Below, piece by piece: positions 58,601 to 64,000 of a DNA stretch of 64,000 nucleotides (its first letter is position 1; the number at the start of each line of letters is the position of its first letter). A model generated the notes under the pieces. That model searched no databases, was not told the origin of the DNA, and was given only the letters and a program-made list of their open reading frames with translations. Source of the DNA: Salvator merianae (taxonomy: Eukaryota; Chordata; Lepidosauria; Squamata; Teiidae). Where the stretch lies: assembly GCA_003586115.2 (NCBI GenBank), contig QVOM02000073.1, positions 39,048,876 to 39,112,875 on the forward strand. The letters are read 5' to 3'. The position numbers and the translations under genes are program-made.

Positions 58601-58805
58601 GCTGCCATATGGGATTCAGGTCAGGATTCTTATAATGTTAATAAGGGGGGATAGGAGTGACGCATGTTAGCTGGAGCATGATCTCAGAGAGCCCAAGAAG
58701 CAGTGGGCTTGGGATCAAAATTTGTCAAGGGGCCCATAATTCTTATGGACAGCTCTGATAAATGTTCCAAACCACCACTGAATCACTAGTATTTTATGAC
58801 ACATA

Positions 58806-59493
58806 GGGTCTTTATGCACTTTCCACCTTAGAACCATGCAGCGCAGACACTGTCCACTCTATGGCCCTTTCTGCACTTGGCTTTATTCTGGATCATATCC
58901 CAGAACAGGGGCCTGCTATTCGTACACTAGTAGAGTTTACAGCAGGCCTTGCATGGGGCCTGCCATAGTTCCTACTAGCATGCAGATGGCAGCTTCCTAT
59001 TCCAAGATATAATCTGGTATAAGGCCAAGTGCAGAAAGGGCCATTGTGGCCAGAAACCTTACCTGAAGCCTTCTACTGGCATTTGCACTGCAAATGTTGG
59101 TAGCCACAACTGATCCTTGCCATGGCAGCATCTGGGAAGCGTCTGGTCACTGCTAAGGCAACTGGGAGGTATGTGCAGCACACAGGCACACACAGCTGAT
59201 CAGCTCTGCATGATTGGGCCCATGTGATGCCCCGGTCAGGCCCAATTGGGGCATTTTGCAGACCCAATCATGCAATTGCCCAATCGCGCATATGCAATCA
59301 ATGCGTTGCACTGGCCTGGATGCTGCACCACCGGGTAGGTATGAATGCACCTTACCAGGAGGTGACTATCACCTCCTAGAAAGGTCCACAGATATCCACC
59401 TCCACTTCAGGCCGCTCATGGGTCCACATGGTGCAAATGAACTTGGCTAGCATGCATTTCTGAAGCTTGCTAGCAGCAAGTACAAACAGGCCC
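58806..59493. mobile_element. Probable Harbinger-like element with nested family-M MITE
   Basis: The right end AGTACAAACAGGCCC at 59479-59493 is clear. The proposed left end GGGTCTTTATGCACTTTCC at 58806 is diverged. The flanks ATA and ATT do not fully match. The interior contains several CCCAATTGGG-like palindromes (59236-59290). The MITE at 58863-59042 would be inserted in it. Confidence 0.4.
58863..59042. mobile_element. 180-bp palindromic MITE (family M, copy 3)
   Basis: Ends GGCCCTTTCTGCACTTGG and CCAAGTGCAGAAAGGGCC. Its centre (GCATGGGGCCTGCCATAG) is closer to copy 1. Flanks TAT and ATT give no clean 3-bp duplication. Confidence 0.8.
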
Positions 59494-59649
59494 ATTTTGT
59501 ACATACCATCCTAAGACTGTCTGGTGGATATGTTAATAATTTGAATACCCAGCAAAAAACTCTTTCTTTCTTTTCTCCCTTTTGACAGTTTTATTTTATT
59601 ATCTATCTCAATAATGATTCTGGGGAGCTTGAAACTTTACATACACTTT

Positions 59650-59829
59650 GGGCCTTTCTGCACTTGGACTTATTCCAGATTATATCTCAGAGTAGAGACC
59701 TGCCATCTGCATGCTAGTGCAGACTATGGTAGGCCCTGGGCAAGACCTTTTATAGTTTGCACTAGCATGTGGATGGCAGGTCCCTATTCCGGGATATAAT
59801 CCACAATAAGACCAAGTGCAGAAAGGGCC
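59650..59829. mobile_element. 180-bp palindromic MITE (family M, copy 4)
   Basis: Ends GGGCCTTTCTGCACTTGG and CCAAGTGCAGAAAGGGCC, with the 3-bp duplication TTT at 59647-59649 and 59830-59832. Very close to copy 2. Confidence 0.85.
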
Positions 59830-59832
59830 TTT

Positions 59833-60614
59833 GTGACATTTTGCTTGGTCTAATGAAGAATGTTACTTATGGGAGTGCCCCACACTTTTGCAGAAATGGA
59901 CAGCATGGGCAGGGAAGTACATAGCTGATCCTTGACACAGAAGTACAGGAGAATATTATGCCCTTGTGCCATTTTGTTAATTCAAATCATACTGAATGCT
60001 ATTACAGAGTTCATTTAGAAAAGATAACAAGATGAGACTGAAGTCTGGAGAGAATCTGATAGATATGAATGATCGTATATGATAATATGATATCATAGAT
60101 CACCTCCAATCTTTTATTATTATTTTTTAAATGTTCAGTACAGATCTGATACGGCATATGGACATACTATTGTTCTGTAACTGACATTCAATAAAGTCGG
60201 TTGATAAACTCAAAATGTCATGCACAGGGTAACTCCACAGGAACTGCCACACAAATCAATCTCAGCTGTCACAAGCAGTATATGGATGCATTTGTAGAAA
60301 GAAAGAAAGGAGGCTCAGAAGTGTCTTGGAGATGTGGTAGTCTCATGCCATCCTCAGGCTACCTCTAATGTGCCTTAGAAGTACTTTTTTCCTGCCTTTT
60401 ACGTGCATTAAAGCTGGGATGGATACACTGGGCATACTGATGTGTGCCAGTGTGATCTCTGAGCCATCCCTGTGTGACCATGTGGGTTGGCACATGTGGA
60501 CCATCTGAGGCATTCAGTATGCACGACTGGTGACATAAGACATTTTTGCATATGTATTGGATGTGGAAATGGCAAAGCACCAAGCAACACAGGGGAGGAC
60601 TTTTCTGTGGAGTC
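59833..60614. other. No recognised feature
   Basis: No gene recognised. CTGCCTTTTACGTGCATTAAAG near 60390 weakly resembles one arm of the palindrome at 20779. Confidence 0.4.
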
Positions 60615-60860
60615 ACTGGTTCCCAGACATCTCCCTCCATGACTGCGGGGATACGGGTACTGCCTCCAGGTTGGAAAGACAGGTAGGATGTCTGTAAAAC
60701 CATTTGCAGGGAGTCAAGAGCAGGTGAAGGGTTTGCCTTTTATTCTGCTTGAGAATGCCCAGAAGCAATTGGTGGGCCACTGTGTGAAACAGAATGCTGC
60801 ACTAGATGGACCATGGCCTGATTCAGCAGGGCTCCTCTTATGTTCTTATGAACAGCTTCT
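60615..60860. repeat. Interspersed sauropsid repeat, inverted copy
   Basis: TATTCTGCTTGAGAATGCCC, TGGTGGGCCACTGTGTGAAA, CTAGATGGACCATGGCCTGA and TCTTATGTTCTTATGA. This is the closest inverted relative of 32066-32395. Confidence 0.7.
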
Positions 60861-61727
60861 GAGTCTTCTTGAGGTACTCTGCTGCATGTGAATACAACCT
60901 AGGTGTGAGCAGCTATCGGTATGAAATGAGCTGGGTTGGATTCTGGACTCAGTTGCTGCATAGTTCTGCAATTCAGAGTGTCTTTTGCTGTTGGGTGGCA
61001 AGTTGTTGTACATCTTTCCTTGTTTTTAAATGTGTACTTTTGACACGTATGTGCCACTGTGAGAACTGGCCCAATGCCACTGGCCCAATGCAGCAGGGCA
61101 TTCTTATGATCTATGATAGCCACACCCCTGAGCATCATTTTGAGGACTGGGGTGTCCTTAGGCAAGGGACTCTTCATGGCTCCCCTCCTTCCCACTATTG
61201 GATCTGCCTGAACTGCTGTTGCTGCCAGATGGTCGTATTCATTGTCTTCTTTATCATTGCCACCATCTGCTTATTTGTCAGCTAGAAACAGTCAATGTGC
61301 AATTAGGAAGTGAGACATCTTCTCCTTCTCCTTCTCAACCCTGCTGTTATTGAGACTAAAAGAAATGGTGGGTGAGCCATCAAGCAAATAGCTGGCACTG
61401 GTGAAGCAGAAGGCAGAGGCTTCTCAATGGGTAATGGCTCTTAGCAAGTGCTTCACAAGTGCCAGTTCTGTTATATTATCACACATACTGCATTGGTTGT
61501 AGATGTTGCAAAGAAATAATGTTCATTTCAATTACCTGTAACACATAGTTCCAAATCTACATGTTTCTCATCTCTGTGTGCTGATGTTTTTGTGACAAAC
61601 CTCCCTCCCCCAACTATGTTAGTATCTGGATCATACTCTCAGTTACAATAATCATGTGGGTATATGATTTTCTCCTGTTCCTGTGAGTAGGTATTTTGCA
61701 AAGGCTCTTTGTTGCCCTTATGAAAAG
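60861..61727. other. No recognised feature
   Basis: A 138-codon plus-strand frame at 60869-61285 has a hydrophobic C-terminus but no recognisable family, and begins within repeat sequence. It is regarded as chance. Confidence 0.35.
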
Positions 61728-61880
61728 CACTGTAGCCCTAGGCCTGAGCAAAGGCTTCGCATGTAGAAGGTTCAGAGTTCAGTTCCTGGTGTCTCCAGGA
61801 AAAAGTCGTGTCTAAAACCCTGGAGAACTACAGTTCTCAGTTAAAGTTGGAAATGGAATTCGATGGGCCAAATAGACTTT
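61728..61880 (+). mobile_element. tRNA-derived SINE
   Basis: A tRNA-like head (CTGTAGCCCTAGGCCTGAGC, TTCGCATGTAGAAGGTTCAG) with a B-box-like GAGTTCAGTTCCTGG is followed by TCTCCAGGAAAAAG and AACCCTGGAGAACTAC. The order matches a common sauropsid SINE. The 3' end abuts a MITE fragment. Confidence 0.65.
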
Positions 61881-61881
61881 G

Positions 61882-61990
61882 GCTGCATCTAGACATCGCT
61901 TACTTATTCCACTATATTTGGATATCCTGGAATAAAGCATAGATATCCCGGAATAAACACTCCTGGGAGTGATTTATTCCTAATTCAGTT
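61882..61990. mobile_element. Truncated family-P MITE
   Basis: GCATCTAGACATCGCTTACTT matches the left arm at 18511, and GGAATAAACACTCCTGGGAG matches its centre. The right arm is absent. Confidence 0.5.
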
Positions 61991-62849
61991 TGAGAGAGTT
62001 TTCTAATTCAACTGAATTCAGTTTGAGAGAGTTTTCTGTGTTTTTTAAAAAGCAAAATGTTAAAGCAGTATGGTAGGTATGTGAAAACAGAAATTAGAGG
62101 CAATAATTCTTGCTGGGCATGTGAACTGTTTTTGCATTTTTTAAAATGGAAACATTCATGTCACTGTGAGCTCCAGATATTCAGGAAGAAGAGAAACATG
62201 AAGTCCTCTTGCTTCTCATCTGTAGCCTGCAGTTAGCCTTGTGTCTGAGCATGATAATGATAGTGGAGGATTAACAGAGATTTGTTCAGGCTCTTTGGAT
62301 GAACAGGTGCTAGGGATTTGGAAGTGGAATCTATAAGAGAAATCAGTAAAATGGTAACAATAAATTCACACACATCTTCAGCCAACTGAGACGGGATATT
62401 CAAAGTTAGTCATCACTTTCTAGGTTGCCCATAAGCCTGGGCTCCTTATAAAGACAGCTGCAATCATTTAGGACAGACAGGGGACAGGAGTTGAATAAAC
62501 AAAAGTGAATATATTTTGTGTACCAAACAACAGCTGTCTTTTTTTCTTGATGCTTTCAGAAGTAGTAGAAGGAATGATAAGATTATTGATTGGAATTCAA
62601 TTAGAGATGAAAATTGATGTAACCTATGCACATGTAAATGAAATAATCACATAATTGTTTCATGTTTATCTCTTCATACTTTCGTTGTATATTTTCATCT
62701 ACTTCCCTGTTACTTCCACTGTCTGAGCTGCTATTTGGGGGGATTTGGCCAAGTGCCACATGAATGAATGGAAGGCTCCTCTTGTGGAAGCAATAAATCA
62801 CATCCATCTATGGGCCAATACTAGATAACCTCATTCCAAAAGGACTAAA
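61991..62849. other. No recognised feature
   Basis: Includes a short direct repeat of TTCAGTTTGAGAGAGTTTTCT at about 61982 and 62017. No gene recognised. Confidence 0.4.
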
Positions 62850-62852
62850 CTT

Positions 62853-63256
62853 GGAGCCTGTTTGCACTGACCTGCCAGAGAGCGATTGGACACTCGCTAA
62901 ACAGACCCATCCGCATGCCATCACCACATCTGGCAGCACCCACACCTGCTCTCAATCACTACTAGCTGTGGACAACTTAAGTGTCCACAGCTTGACTGGG
63001 AGCAGCTAGTGAGCTCCTGGTCAGCAGCTTTTGCACCCTGTTTTCCTGGTGTGAACACTGTGAGTGAGTGTGGCTGTGAGGCGTTGGCTGCACAGTCGCA
63101 CACCATATCCCGATCACTGTGATAACATCTGACCATGTACTGGATGTTGCCGATTGGTCCAGCACTCAAAGTATGGATGGACCCCATTGCTTTAGGCCCT
63201 TATCAGCCTTGTATGGTATTATTTTACCATACTAAGCTGCTAAGTGCGAATAGGCC
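62853..63256. mobile_element. Harbinger-like non-autonomous element
   Basis: Ends GGAGCCTGTTTGCACT and AAGTGCGAATAGGCC, flanked by CTT at 62850-62852 and 63257-63259. Internal inverted pieces occur around GTGGACAACTTAAGTGTCCACAG (62968-62990). No transposase. Confidence 0.65.
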
Positions 63257-63259
63257 CTT

Positions 63260-64000
63260 AGAGGCTACATCTCTGCTTTAGCAGATGGCGGCCCTGAGGA
63301 AGGCACCTACATCGTAGTGAATTCCTCGCAACCCTGTTGGGGTGCTTCTCTAGCTTTATGCAAGTCCAGTGAAGGCATCATAGGTGACCACCCACCCTAC
63401 ATGCTGTTTCTTTTTCCCTCACCTCTAGGTGCCTGAGGTGAGTGTTGAGCAATCTGGAGGGTTGCAGATGCCACCCAAGATGAAGTTTCTCCACTACAGA
63501 CTGCCCATGGAAGTGTCTTACAACATAAGTGGAGATATGGCCTCTGTCTTGAGGTTGAAGACATATGAAGAGAAGTCAATCAATTTCTTACAAACTCTTG
63601 TGTTTGACTGAGTCCAGTGTGGTTGCAATGTTCATGTTTGAATTGGACGATGAAATGAAAGTCTACCCTTGAAAGTGTCAGATGCCTTAGAGTGTATTAA
63701 AGAAAGTGAATGAAAGAGAAAGTACAGGTCTTATACCACCTTTATTCCTAGTCCTGTCCTTTCCTTATGCATTAGAAAGCACAAAGCATTAACATAGAAA
63801 ATGAGGGAATTTAGCATAATCTGTAACTCAAGACTAGCACTGACTTTTCTGGAGTTACTACAGTACTGCTTCTCATTTTTTTCTTTTATAGATGTGTGAC
63901 TTGATCCCAAACCTATAGAGACCACAGAAACAGTGGGTACATTCACAGATTTATGGAAGGTAAGGAAGTGACTCAACCACTTGCCAGTGATCCATCCTGC
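63260..64000. other. No recognised feature
   Basis: No gene or repeat family recognised up to the window end. Confidence 0.4.

Noticed and set aside
60869..61285. 138-codon frame with a hydrophobic C-terminus as a small membrane protein
   Set aside because: It begins in an interspersed repeat, matches no known family, and no supporting exon signals were found.

Overview
This window is eukaryotic, repeat-dominated DNA, most likely from a squamate reptile (lizard or snake). The evidence is the repeat mix: L2/CR1-like LINEs ending in ATTT-type tails, old L1 LINEs, tRNA-headed SINEs, an LTR with a 5-bp target duplication, and many non-autonomous DNA transposons with 3-bp or 8-bp target duplications. 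I found no cellular protein-coding gene, rRNA, tRNA gene or CRISPR array. Nearly every open frame is a decayed transposon or a chance frame in GC-rich or repeated DNA, so the window reads as intergenic or intronic.

Layout. 0.2-2.1 kb: a 1.94-kb hAT-type element with an 8-bp duplication, three internal ~308-bp tandem units and a nested 180-bp palindromic MITE. 3.2-4.4 kb: a LINE 3' end, an AT-rich tandem repeat and a purine tract. 4.7-8.3 kb: an L1 ORF2 endonuclease region split by a hAT element (4868-5881) and a CpG-rich Harbinger-like element (5968-6825), then an antisense L1 ORF1. 9.25-12.45 kb: an old L1. 13.4-15.5 kb: two L2 fragments and a MITE. 18.5-22.7 kb: palindromic MITEs. 23.6-25.0 and 27.3-28.6 kb: two L2 copies, the second keeping a recognisable reverse transcriptase. 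30.0-30.3 kb: a SINE with a trinucleotide tail. 32.0-34.9 kb: an interspersed repeat and Harbinger-like elements.

35.5-37.6 kb: a short L1-type element with no visible ORF2 but with both ends, an AATAAA signal and a flanking duplication. 37.6-39.0 kb: an R4-like LINE endonuclease remnant interrupted by a solo LTR. 39.4-40.2 kb: a second hAT copy. 42.3-48.9 kb: an L1 of about 5.6 kb, perhaps inside an older hAT element, carrying a third hAT copy (43474-45457) with ten ~142-bp palindromic units. 51.6-52.3 kb: an L2 3' part. 55.6-63.3 kb: MITEs, interspersed repeats and a SINE.

The most striking system is the hAT-type family at 4868-5881, 39371-40176 and 43474-45457. All three copies share TAGGG(A/G)TGTGCACGAA-type ends and perfect 8-bp target duplications. 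Each carries an internal tandem array of inverted (palindromic) units, with five, about four and ten-plus-two units respectively. The elements therefore act as mobile carriers of a homogenising palindromic satellite. All family assignments come from reading motifs by eye; no database search was possible.
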